A DNA stretch of 64,000 nucleotides. Source: Pictodentalium vernedei. Its lineage: Eukaryota > Mollusca > Scaphopoda > Dentaliida > Dentaliidae. The notes below the pieces were generated by a model. That model saw only the letters and a list, made by a program, of their open reading frames with translations, was not told the DNA's origin and made no database searches. Below are positions 10,941-19,860 of the stretch, piece by piece. A program made the translations under genes and the position numbers. The DNA lies in assembly GCA_031216915.1 (NCBI GenBank), contig CM062294.1, positions 28,024,985 through 28,088,984 of the forward strand. Reading direction: 5' to 3'. How positions within the stretch are numbered: the first letter of the stretch is position 1; each line of letters opens with the position of its first letter.

Positions 10941-11306
10941 AAGGGCCATAACTCCAAGAAAAATATTTGGAACAACACATGCATTGAACAGTGGCTAGAC
11001 ATCAATAAGATACACTTACATGCCAAACATAAAGTCATTCCATCAAGTATTTCAAAAGTTAGAGTTTTGAAACTCGTTGGTCACAGACAGACCGACAGAC
11101 CGACAGACCGACAGCCATAACTCCAAGAAAATATCTGGAACAACACATGCATTGAACAGTGGCTAGACATCAATAAGATACACTTACATGCCAAATATAA
11201 AGTCATTCCATCAAGTATTTCAAAAGTTATTGAGTTTTGAAACTCGTTGGTCACAGACAGACCGACAGACCGACCGACAGACCGACATACAGACCGACAG
11301 ACCGAC
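10941..11306. repeat. ~170-bp tandem duplication with (GACA/GACC)n ends
   Basis: The block from CCATAACTCCAAGAAAA to ACTCGTTGGTCACAGACAG occurs at 10946-11088 and again at about 11114-11260. Each copy is followed by a short array of ACAGACCGACAG-type units. The open frames here reflect the repeat. Confidence 0.85.
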
Positions 11307-11494
11307 ATTGCCACTTATAGAGCTACTAGTCGCAGCTAAAAATGAGTGTAAAAACCTACAAAATTCACTGAAAAATCACATTTTTTAAATAGTACTATTT
11401 ATTAAGCACCCAGAGCAGACTATGGTTTACACCCAACAGCAAGCCTTATAAGAGAAGCTTTGTTTAGTTTGGAATTCTTCTGCATACTTATATA

Positions 11495-11710
11495 CAGCAA
11501 GTGGAGAGTGTATTATCACTAAATCACCCACATAGTGGAAATTCCACCCAAGCAATAATTGCAAATTTGTTGCAAAGCATAACAAGTATAAAGCAAAGTT
11601 CCAGCCAATGGACCCCCCGCGTTATACCCGGAGGTCCATTTTTTCAACCTTTACGTCATAACTTAAAAAATTTCTCCATAGGTGAACTTTTTCCAATTGA
11701 TTGAATTTTT
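11495..11710. mobile_element. MITE-C, truncated copy
   Basis: After TATA the element begins CAGCAAGTGGAGAGTG and runs in parallel with 12022-12332 (ATTATCACTAA, GTGGAAATTCCAC, AAATTTGTTGCAAAGCAT). It breaks down after the CCAATGGACC/GGTCCATT hairpin. Confidence 0.7.
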
Positions 11711-12021
11711 TGATATAATTTTTATGGTTTAAATCAGAAGCAGAGACCTTTTGCATATATGAGGAATCGAAATTGTTTGAAATTGATGTTTTTACGTCTA
11801 AACTGTGACGTCATCAACAACTAAATTATATTCAGCTGCTAGACTTGTCATCTAGAAAATAGTGTCTGAAGCTTCATACATGTAGTCTAGTTATGTAGGA
11901 AGTTATCCATGTCACAAAGTTGGCGTTTTTAGGTTGAAAAGTGCCAATACTTACAAAAAATTGAAAGTGACGGAAAAACGTCAAAATAGCGAGACATTCG
12001 AAAAAAGAGCAAAAGCATCTA

Positions 12022-12332
12022 CAGTACGTGAGAGTGTGTTATCACTAACTCACCCACAGAGTGGAGATTCCACACAAGCAATAATTGCAAATTTGTTGCA
12101 AAGCATTACAAGTACAAGTAAAGTTCCAGCCAATGGACCTCCGGGTTATACCGTGTAGTACCGGGCCGTGTAGTACCGGGTTATACCGTGTAATACCGGG
12201 TTATACCCGGAGGTCCATTGGTTGAAACCTTGCTTGTGTTTTTTGTCCACATGTACTGAATTTGAAAGTGATACTTTGGGTGATAACTCCTCTCCCCGGG
12301 TGATTTCGTTACAATCCACTCTCCACGTACTG
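12022..12332. mobile_element. MITE-C, TA-flanked, complete
   Basis: Terminal inverted repeats CAGTACGTGAGAGTG and its mirror CACTCTCCACGTACTG are flanked by TA on both sides (12020-12021 and 12333-12334), as expected for Tc1/mariner-type mobilisation. The centre is a CCAATGGACCTCCGGG hairpin that has gained internal copies of GTAGTACCGGG/TAATACCGGG. Confidence 0.85.
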
Positions 12333-12334
12333 TA

Positions 12335-13030
12335 TAAAGGATTTGAAGATAACTCTATCCATGCTGATAAAAAAGGGTAACTGAAATTTCAGTATTTTTG
12401 AACAGTACTCTTATTGTACAGTCAGTTCGTTGGAGGGTTAAATCTAACAAGAAAAAAAACCTTGTAACAATAATTTTGCTATATAATTTTCTTTACATTT
12501 ACTTACTGCAAAGTCTCTTCACAAAATACTCTCATTTAGAAAATACTGTCGTTCTAAAACAGTATGTTTCACCAAAAACATCAATACTCTTCCCCCTTTT
12601 TACAAAATTTCCAAAGTAAGAGTCAAAAATCTTTCGAACAAAAATGTTTGAGGACGAGAGAGAGTGTTGCCCCACGCCGTTTCATCTACTCCATTGTCTG
12701 GGCTGTTGGGGGTTAAAGTTGAAAACATGTCGTGTGGAGTTTTCGTGACATCAAATATCGCTCTAAAAGAATGAAAATTTGAGTTGAACTTTTTCAAAAT
12801 TCTCTAAAAGGTTCAGGTACTGGATAAAGCTCTGTGACGAAAATTGGCGTAGGAACCTATCTTATCCTGCATAAAGCACTTCATTCTTGCCTAGAGGCGT
12901 GGAAAAACACTACATTTATGTACAGAGGCGAAGATACCTCTTTGGTGGTGGTTGGGGTGGGCATGAGAAAGGTGATGGAGGATCCTCAAGACAGACCTAT
13001 TTTTTCAACAGATTTCAGAATCAACTACCA
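12335..13030. other. unassigned AT-rich stretch
   Basis: No supported gene or recognisable repeat. One splice-like pair on the minus strand was considered and rejected (see rejected list). Confidence 0.4.
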
Positions 13031-14334
13031 TATCGTCCCCTGAGTTCCAAAATGTTCTATGTGCCAGTAGTCAGCCAGTAGGCACTGTAGTAGGCAGCCA
13101 GTAGGCACTCCAGTAGGCAGCCAGTAGGCACGCCAGTAGGCTGCCAGTAGGCACTCCAGTAGGCAGCCAGTATGCACGCCAGTAGGCAGCCAGTAGGCAC
13201 TCCAGTAGGCAGCCAGTAGGCACTCCAGTAGGCAGCCAGTTGGCACGCCAGTAGGCAGCCAGTTGGCACGCCAGTAGGCTGCCAGTAGGCACTCCAGTAG
13301 GCAGCCAGTAGGCACGCCAGTAGGCAGCCAGTAGGCGCTCCAGTAGGCAGCCAGTAGGCACTCCAGTAGGCAGCCAGTAGGCAGCCAGTAGGCACTCCAG
13401 TAGGCAGCCAGTAGGCACTCCAGTAGGCAGCCAGTAGGCACTCCAATAGGCAGCCAGTAGGCACGCCAGTCGGCTGCAAATAGGCACGCCAGTAGGCAGC
13501 CAGTAAGCACGCCAGTAGGCAGCCAGTAAGCACTCCAGTAGGCAGCCAGTAGGCACTCCAGTAGGCAGCCAGTAGGCACTCCAGTAGGCAGCCAGTAGGC
13601 ACTCCAGTAGGCACTCCAGTAGGCAGCCAGTAGGCACTCCAGTAGGCAGCCAGTAGGCACTCCAGTAGGCAGCAAGTAGGTACTCCAGTAGGCAGCCAGT
13701 AGGCAGCAAGTAGGCAGCCAGTAGGTACTCCAGTAGGCAGCCAGTAGGCACTCCAGTAGGCAGCCAGTAGGCACGCCAGTAGGCAGCCAGTAGGCACGCC
13801 AGTAGGCAGCCAGTAGGCACTCCAGTAGGCACACTCCAGTAGGCAGCCAGTAGGCACTCCAGTAGGCACTCCAGTAGGCAGCCAATGGGCACTCCAGTAG
13901 GCTGCCAGTGGGCACGCCAGTAGGCAGCCAGTAGGTACTCAGTAGGCAGCCAGTAGGCACTCCAGTAGTGACAGCCAGTAGGCACTCCAGTAGGCAGCCA
14001 GTAGGCACTCCAGTAGGCAGCCAGTAGGCACTCCAGTAGGCAGCCAGTAGGCACTCCAGTAGGCAGCCAGTAGGCACTCCAGTAGTCAGCCACTAGGCAC
14101 TCCTGTAGGCACTCTAGTAGGCAGCCAGTAGGCACTCCAGTAGGCAGCCAGTAGGCACTCCAGTAGGTAGGCAGCCAGTAGGCACTCCAGTAGGCAGGCA
14201 GCCAGTAGGCACTCCAGTGGGCTGCCAGTAGGCACTCCAGTAGGCTGCCAGTAGGCACTCCAGTAGGCAGCCAGTAGGCACTCCAGTAGGCTGCCAGTAG
14301 GCACATAGAACATATTGGAACTCAAGAGACGATA
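13031..14334. mobile_element. MITE-E foldback expanded by a minisatellite
   Basis: The outer arms (13031-13064 and 14300-14334) are inverted copies: the left reads GAGTTCCAAAATGTTCTATG and the right CATAGAACATATTGGAACTC. The same arms enclose only 19 nt at 37101-37179 and about 4 nt at 32941-33007. The minisatellite therefore occupies what is the hairpin loop in the other copies. Confidence 0.85.
13065..14299. repeat. 23-bp minisatellite, about 50 units
   Basis: The consensus unit is an 11-bp half (CAGCCAGTAGG) plus a 12-bp half (CACTCCAGTAGG). Variants include GCACGCC, GCTGCC and occasional doubled halves. Because 23 is not a multiple of three, every minus-strand frame passes through the same 23-residue peptide period. 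None of the three meets a stop, which gives spurious overlapping open frames of up to 411 codons. Confidence 0.97.
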
Positions 14335-14466
14335 TTTCTACCTTTTTGTCTTCCAAAACGGGTTAATTATTAAACAGAGACTAAAAGTTGTTTCTAAGAT
14401 TATTATCTGAAAACAAACGATGATCTTGATGTGCTTTTCATAACATACAGTCATCCCTAGCCAGGA

Positions 14467-14584
14467 GTGCGATGGCACAGTGGTTAGAACATTGAACTTC
14501 AAACCGAAAAGTCGACGGTTCAATCCCGACCAGCAGTAACTGCATCGTGTCGATGGACAAGACATTTAATCCCGATTGTTCACG

Positions 14585-14621
<37 letters not shown>

Positions 14622-14755
14622 ACGCTTTGTACTAACGCTCACTGCGCGTCATTGATGCATTAACCTTCAACTGCTGCTAATCCAACATGCGCAGTCAGCA
14701 TGTTGGGGGTTCTGTTAGTTTTTTCGCCACTGTTTTGTGGTTCTCTCTGGGTACA
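14467..14755 (+). mobile_element. diverged tRNA-headed SINE with poly-G
   Basis: A tRNA-like head (GGCACAGTGGTTAGAAC as A box, GGTTCAATCCCGACC as B box) is followed by the SINE-like ATCGTGTCGATGGACAAGAC and TAATCCCGATTG. A run of about 31 G interrupts at 14586-14616, and a worn body ends near GTGGTTCTCTCTGGGTAC. It is older than the other copies. Confidence 0.7.
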
Positions 14756-14861
14756 CAAAACAGATACCGCTAGTTAGATCGAAGTTTCGATCTTTCAGTT
14801 TATAGTTCAACGATCTAACCTCAAGCGTAACAAAGAGGTCGGGAGCCTACAAGAAAGCCCG

Positions 14862-14998
14862 CTATAAAATATCATACTATGCCCTGAGCCGAAACAGCTT
14901 GGTATACACGGGTATTTTGGGGATCCGCTATAAAATGATGTAATATCATACTATGCCCTGGGCCGAAACAGCTTGGTATACACGGGTATTTTGGGGAT
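14862..14998. repeat. ~65-70-bp tandem duplication
   Basis: CGCTATAAAAT...ATATCATACTATGCCCTG, then CCGAAACAGCTTGGTATACA and CGGGTATTTTGGGGAT, occur twice in a row, differing by a few bases. Confidence 0.9.
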
Positions 14999-14999
14999 A

Positions 15000-15244
15000 A
15001 TACTCAGTTTGGCATTTTATTATTTTTTATTTTTATTTTTTTTTTGGGGGGGGGGGGGAGGGGTGGTGCGGTTCGTTTCCTGTTTTTACGGCAAACCGGA
15101 AAACCGAAACGCAAGACCAGCAAAAACAAGCCAAACGGTTTTACTGTGTTAATAAATAAACTCGCCAAACTATTTTGCTGGGAAGAAACTGGTCTACTGG
15201 CCCTTGTCGTCACTTTTATCTATCCAGCAAAGGGGAGAATACGC
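15000..15244. other. unassigned; T-rich then G-rich tract
   Basis: A T-run passes directly into a G-run (15040-15059), followed by CGGTTCG/CGAAACCG-type sequence that resembles 7140-7190. No gene is supported. Confidence 0.4.
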
Positions 15245-15480
15245 TGCGTTCTCATTGTCACATTTTCTCCCGTTTTGACTCGTCCACCGGACACCACCGG
15301 TCTCCAGACTCCACCGGACACCGGATTCCACCGAACTCCCGACTCCACCGAACTCCAGACTCCATCGGACTCCACCGGACTCCACCGGACTCCAGACTCC
15401 GCTGGACACCGGACTCCACCAGACTCCAGACTGCACCGGACGATTTAATAAGAGAGAAGATGTGACAATGTGAACACAGC
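15245..15480. repeat. inverted-repeat element with internal minisatellite
   Basis: The left arm GTTCTCATTGTCACATTTTC is mirrored at the right by GAAGATGTGACAATGTGAAC. Between them (15285-15440) lies a short array of ACTCCACCGG / ACTCCAGACTCC units. As in the 13-kb element, tandem repeats sit inside inverted arms. Confidence 0.75.
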
Positions 15481-15616
15481 ACAGATAAGATGAACGTTAT
15501 ATAATTGTTGTCCTAATTTGTGCTTTTTTCTGACTGAATGGGCTTAGAAACTGATCCTATAGAAACCCTAAGATTAATCAAAAGAAAGTTAGGCTAAACC
15601 CAATGATGAAACTTAC

Positions 15617-15651
15617 AGAGAGGGCTTTTTGTCGTGAACGTTGTCGTACTG
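15617..15651 (-). CDS. candidate 35-nt micro-exon (secreted peptide gene)
   Basis: On the minus strand the acceptor region CTCCTTTGCTTGGACAAAC..CGCAG, with a tandem NAGNAG choice (CAGCAG), precedes 35 nt ending at the donor GTAAGTTT. In phase 0, as the signal-peptide exon requires, it encodes QYDNVHDKKPS plus two bases of the next codon. That carry-over is exactly what keeps the next two candidate exons open. The pyrimidine tract is moderate. Linkage to the other exons is inference. Confidence 0.4.
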
Positions 15652-15704
15652 CTGCGAAGTTTGTCCAAGCAAAGGAGCCTTAAGTGTTTCTTTATTTTTT
15701 GCTC

Positions 15705-15943
15705 TTAACACTTTGAACTCTAATGGTATCTTCCATGCCAGTTTAATGGAAGCACTTGGAAGAGTCCATATTCATTATTTGGGGAAGACCAATCAGTATT
15801 TTCAACGTGCAGCCTCGGGCTGCACGTTGAAAATATTGATTGGTCTTCCCCACAATATTTACTGAACAGCCATCCTATATAATGACGTTATGACGTATGA
15901 TGCTCCTGGCCGGAAAAGCGGCCGCTAGAACTCAAAGGGTTAG
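15705..15943. mobile_element. MITE-D, TTAA-type, complete
   Basis: The left border TTAA (15705-15708) is followed by CACTTTGAACTCTA. The right end reads TAGAACTCAAAGGG then TTAG, a one-base change from TTAA. The centre is a hairpin (15788-15851) with arms TCAACGTGCAGCC and GGCTGCACGTTGA. Confidence 0.8.
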
Positions 15944-15972
15944 AAAAACCGAACCTAAACAGCCGTTTATTT

Positions 15973-16314
15973 TTTTTTTTTATTAGGGTTTAACGACACA
16001 TTAACAACCAGGGTCATATCATGTCGGCGACAGTTTTACGGGTGGAGGAAGCCGGAGCACCCGGAGAGAACCACCGAGCATCGACGAGCAACTTTCAGCT
16101 CCTAACTCTGTTCAAGCTCCGCACAAGAAGGGTTACAGCGATTGAAGACATGTGCACCATCAACGTGCAGGATGCCTTAGAACACGGCATCATCGTGCTC
16201 CCATGTAAGCAACTGGTATAAAGTGCCTTGCCCATTGACGCAATGCAGGTCGTCCCAGACGAGGATCGAACTTGGGACCTCTAGCATAGACGTCCAACAG
16301 TCTACCACTGAGCT
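15973..16314 (-). mobile_element. tRNA-headed SINE (minus), in tandem duplicate
   Basis: The tRNA-like head is at the right end (CTCAGTGGTAGACTGTTGGAC, with a B-box-like AAGTTCGATCC). Its tail (GGGTTTAACGACACATTAAC..) and left flank (ACCGAACCTAAACAGCCG) are the same as those of the 5S-headed SINE 630 bp to the right. The two loci are therefore duplicates that differ in SINE head. Confidence 0.85.
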
Positions 16315-16402
16315 CATTTATTTATTGGGGTTTAACAACACTTTCATCAGCCAGGGTAACCACATGTCAGATGGTTTTACAGGTGGAGGAAGCCAAAGTA
16401 CC
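16315..16402 (-). mobile_element. SINE 3'-end fragment
   Basis: The tail-type sequence TTTATTTATTGGGGTTTAAC.. through GGTGGAGGAAGCC is present, and the rest is missing. It abuts the head of the previous SINE. Confidence 0.75.
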
Positions 16403-16562
16403 TAGTCCAAGCAATATTTTCAACGTGCAGCCCCGAGGCTGCACGTTGAAAATATTGATTGGTTTACCGCACATATTTAATGAACAGTCATCCTATTTAA
16501 TGACGTTATGACGTATGATGCTCCTGGCCGGAAAAAACGGCCGCTAGAACTCAAAGGGTTAA
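16403..16562. mobile_element. MITE-D, left-truncated
   Basis: The hairpin (16410-16462) and the right end (TAGAACTCAAAGGGTTAA) match the copy at 15705-15943. The left end is cut by the duplication junction. Confidence 0.8.
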
Positions 16563-16598
16563 CACACAGAAAAACCGAACCTAAACAGCCGTTTATTT

Positions 16599-16996
16599 TT
16601 TTTTTATTAGGGTTTAACGACCCTTTAACAACCAGGGTCATATCATGTCGGCGACAGTTTTACGGGTGGAGGAAGCCGGAGCACCCGGAGAGAACCACCG
16701 AGCAACGACGAGCAGCTGTCAGCTCTCCAACATCGTAACTCTGAACTCTGCACCGCGGCACAGGCAGGGTTAGATTGGTTGAAGACATGCGCACCCTCGA
16801 CGTGCAGTACGCCTTAGTACACAGCGTCATCGTTCCCCCATGCGGGCAATCGGGGTTAAGTGCCTTGCCCAAGGACACAACGCGGGAGCGCGAATCAGTC
16901 GCTGAAATGGTCACCCATCCAACTACTAACCGCGCTCGACGTTGCTTAACTTCGGTGATCTGACGAGAATCGGTTACCGCGACGCCACAGCGCCCC
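16599..16996 (-). mobile_element. 5S-rRNA-headed SINE
   Basis: The body is shared with the tRNA-headed copies. The head at the right end, read on the minus strand, contains CGTCAGATCACCGAAGTTAA, GCGCGGTTAGTAGTTGGATG and GGTGACC. These are the internal promoter (A box / IE / C box) region of metazoan 5S rRNA, as known for 5S-derived SINEs. A 12-bp target-site duplication AGCCGTTTATTT flanks it (16587-16598 and 16997-17008). Confidence 0.92.
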
Positions 16997-17225
16997 AGCC
17001 GTTTATTTCCTGAAACCGAATCGAACCCGAATCTTGCTTCACGTCTGGTATGTTACAAAGATCCCTCTACCTTTCGGTACTCCGCGACAATTTGGAGTGG
17101 TCTCCCCTTCCACAATAACAATCACAGATTCTCCCATGCTTGTGAATTTATGGCATTTATTGAATCTTTTCAACAATTTGGGTTGAAGTATCGCACAACC
17201 TCCAAATAACAACTTCCTAACTTAC

Positions 17226-17239
17226 GAATCTAAATACCG
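17226..17239 (-). other. splice-site pair around 14 nt (not joined)
   Basis: The minus strand shows an acceptor TTTGTATTTTCTGTGTAG and a donor GTAAGTTAGG separated by 14 nt, about 110 nt downstream of the signal-peptide exon. Including it would break the frame of the later candidate exons (a stop forms at the 39-nt exon junction). It could be an alternative or poison micro-exon, or chance. Confidence 0.3.
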
Positions 17240-17346
17240 CTACACAGAAAATACAAACTAAAAATGTAAAACAAAGCGAACAAAAATAATTTTTAAAACT
17301 AAAAAAACAAAAACAAAAAAACTGTTGCGGTAAAATTACAACTTAC

Positions 17347-17418
17347 ATCTTCCCCGGGCCTGGCGTCGGCCAAGATCAGAGCGATAACAAGAACCAGCGC
17401 TAACAAGTAGAGTTTCAT
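17347..17418 (-). CDS. signal-peptide first exon of a secreted peptide
   Basis: The ATG at 17418 (context CGCCACAATG) opens 24 codons beginning MKLYLLALVLVIALILADA and then RPGED, ending exactly at GAT|GTAAGT. The peptide is a textbook secretory signal: a lysine at position 2, a hydrophobic core over residues 3-16, and an A-D-A cleavage site before RPGED. A TATA box and initiator stand at the correct distances upstream. No family is recognised. The rest of the protein must be encoded by downstream minus-strand exons, and three micro-exon candidates (15651-15617, 5337-5299, 3702-3676) join in frame. Secreted or luminal location is strongly implied; function is unknown. Confidence 0.72.
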
Positions 17419-17475
17419 TGTGGCGATCTCTGACGACGACTGAGAAGAAATCTAATTGAAAACTCATTTTATAGA
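17419..17475 (-). promoter_or_regulatory. core promoter: TATA box and initiator
   Basis: On the minus strand CTCTATAAAATGAG places TATAAAA at 17473-17467. An initiator TCAGTC at 17443-17438 puts the likely start (A) at about 17441, some 32 bases downstream. That leaves a 5' leader of about 23 nt before the ATG. TATA-plus-initiator spacing and a short leader are typical of highly expressed tissue-specific genes. Confidence 0.65.
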
Positions 17476-18319
17476 GTTTTGTAAACATAGACTACACCCT
17501 TTACTCGAATAGAACTTATTAAAGGAAAAAAGAAATTACTTTGTTCTTTATTGTCAGTAAAAATCCATTGAAAGCCAAAACTACGTAGAAAACTGTAAGG
17601 GGTCGTCAGGAGCAGCACTGAAAAGTCTTTTTGATTCGAAATAAAAATTCCCGAATGTCATGATTAAGGTAGTAATGAAGTAACTGGCATTCCAATAACA
17701 GGTTGTTAACCACCATAGTATTTTTAACAAACAACCAAAAGCCAAGATAGTAATGAAGTGACTAACGTTGCAATAAAAGGTTTTTACCTTCATAGTATTT
17801 TTAACAAATCGCCAAAACCCTGAGAGCGCTATAAAGATTAGCTAATATTATATGGTACTAACTATATCATACTGGGTGAAATTCAAATAAAGAACGAATG
17901 TCTTTAGTAATAAAAGGACAAAAATGCAAGCTTTAATTTTCAGGTGCAGTTTTTGTTAGTAGGGAAGGGCGAATACCTACAATAACATTGCATGAGGTGG
18001 CGGGAGTTCAATGAAATAAGTATATGTGCATGGGAGTAGAAACGGGACATTAGGAGGCACGAATGGGAGTAGGAACGGGACGTTGGGAGGCACGAATGCT
18101 TCAGACGAATTAGATCTACACTAGATCACGTGGTGTGTTTGGATAGGGGGCAGGGACGTTGTGAATCACCAAATGGGAAGTGTAAGCCCGCTTTATATCA
18201 ACTGCGATGGCCCGAGCCCCGATTGATCAAATATTCCAACTACAACTACATCATGGAAGCAAGGCTTTATTGAAGCACGTCTTGACAATGTTGTTGGAAT
18301 TTAGTAAGATGGGATTCTA
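17476..18319. other. upstream region with small tandem duplications
   Basis: No gene. A ~97-bp tandem pair (TAGTAATGAAGTnACT .. CATAGTATTTTTAACAAA) lies at about 17665-17812, and a ~34-bp pair (GGGAGTAG.AACGGGAC..GGAGGCACGAATG) at about 18028-18100. If the signal-peptide exon is real, this is its upstream regulatory DNA. Confidence 0.5.
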
Positions 18320-19440
18320 GTTTAAAAAAAACTATGAAATGAGTGTTTTTCTCATATAATATTTATGAAACGAGTCTAAGAATTTTCCGTTTTGGCGAGC
18401 CTCTGACGAGCCCAAACGGAAAATTCGGACGAGTTTCATAAATATTAGATGAGAAAAACACTCATTTCTTATTCTATTTATCATATGACACACACACGCA
18501 CAAATTAGCCACTTAGTATGCTTTTTTAACCCATCACCTAACTTAAGTTGCAGAAAGCACCTGGTAAAAACTATAAATTTTCATTTTTGCTTCCAAAACA
18601 TAGGTTATGACCCCTCATTGGAACGAGCTCGTCGAGCTAGTTCCAGTGAGGGGTAATAACCTATGTTTTGGAAGGAAAAGTGAAAATATAAAAAAAAATG
18701 AATGGCGTTTTTCTTGTAGGTAAAAGATTAAAACAATATAACCACTCTAAATAGGACAGATAACGTAAATTCTCCCTACTGAAATTATGCAAATGTGTCC
18801 CAGTTGTATTTTGTTTAGTCAATCAAATTGTCCAGTTTTAAAATTGACAAATAAAAGCTCCCAACTCTAATTATGCAAATTCTGAAAATGTGGACCAGTT
18901 GTATTTTGTTCAGCCAACCAAATTGTCTAGTTTTGAAATTGACCAATGAAATTGACGGAAGGCTTTATTTATTACTGATTAATACGAAAACAAAATAGCA
19001 AATGTTTTAAAGTGAACAAAGGGGGCGCGGTGGCTCAGGTGGTAGAGGTGCAGGCTGCAAGCCGAGAGGTCCTCGGTTCAAATCCCACCTGCGGCAACCG
19101 CGTTGTGTCCTTGGGCAAGACGCTTCACCCCGATTGCCTACATGGGGGCACGATGACGCTGTGCACTGAGGCGTACTGCACGTCGATGGTGCGCATGTCT
19201 TCAACCACTCTAACCCTGCCTGTGCTGCGGTGCAGAGTTCAGAGTTACGATGTTGGAGAGCTGACAGCTGCTCGTCGTTGCTCGGTGGTTCTCTCCGGGT
19301 ACTCCGGCTTCCTCCACCCGTAAAACTGTCACGGTCACGATTAGCCATTGTGCATAAGTATGTGACCTTAAACACCAATAAATAATAAATAAATAATAAA
19401 GTGAACAAAACGGACGAGTCATATGATAAAAATAAATACT
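18320..19440 (-). repeat. repeat H, copy 2 (reversed), with nested MITE-A and SINE
   Basis: Reading in reverse, it has the same order as the other H copies: CATATGACTCGTCCGTTTTG, then TTTTAAAACAT, the two octamer/ATTGG units, a MITE-A (TTAA at 18526-18529 and 18728-18731) and the foldback (18336-18470). A SINE (19021-19397) is inserted near the outer end. Confidence 0.85.
19021..19397 (+). mobile_element. full-length tRNA-headed SINE with TSD
   Basis: The head GGGGGCGCGGTGGCTCAGG .. GGTCCTCGGTTCAAATCCC resembles tRNA-Cys (GCA in the anticodon position). The shared body and an (AATA)n-type tail follow. A 12-bp duplication AAAGTGAACAAA flanks it (19009-19020 and 19398-19409). An uninterrupted version of the target exists at 44080-44120 (reversed). 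Confidence 0.95.
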
Positions 19441-19497
19441 AGGCGTCACACTACATTTTATTTAATTAACACGTTCCGTACCAGTAATGTAAATTGG

Positions 19498-19860
19498 TAG
19501 GATCGCGGTGCCTCAGTGGTAGACTGCTGGACTTACTATGCTAGAGGTCCCGAGTTCGATCCCCATTCTGGACGACCCGCATTGTGTCCCTGGGTAAGGC
19601 ACTTTATCCCGGTTGCCCACACGGGGACACGATGACGCCGTGTACTAAGACGCACTACACGTCGATGGTGCACACGTCTTCAACCGCTGCAACCCTGCTT
19701 GAGCGGAGCTTGAACAGAGTTAGAATGTTGAGAAGCTGACAGTTGCTCGTCGATGCTCTGTGGTTTTCACCAGGTACTCCGGCTTCCTCCACCCGTAAAA
19801 CTATCACGGTCACGATTAGCCATTGTGCATAAGTATGTGACCTTAAACACCAATAAATAA
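19498..19860 (+). mobile_element. tRNA-headed SINE, split at its tail
   Basis: A complete head (CTCAGTGGTAGACTGCTGGAC .. GAGTTCGATCC) and body are followed by CACCAATAAATAAA. The tail is then interrupted by a 2.5-kb element and resumes as TAAATAC at 22417. The 10-bp duplication TGTAAATTGG lies at 19488-19497 and 22424-22433, outside both. Confidence 0.88.

Noticed and set aside
12487-12520. 24-nt micro-exon candidate (minus strand) ending at GTAAGTAA
   Set aside because: The donor is good but the acceptor lacks a pyrimidine tract, and the phase that would fit the candidate gene is only one of several open ones.
13025-14306. Three overlapping reverse frames of 270-411 codons with Leu/Trp/Tyr/Pro-rich repeats
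   Set aside because: They are forced by a 23-bp minisatellite that lacks stops in all reverse frames; no start, domain or flanking coding signal supports a protein.
19012-19323. Recurrent ~80-100-codon frames also found at 16021, 16508, 43553, 53315, 56285, 60138 and 62319
   Set aside because: They are the same SINE body read in one direction or the other; their similarity to one another is repeat homology, not a gene family.
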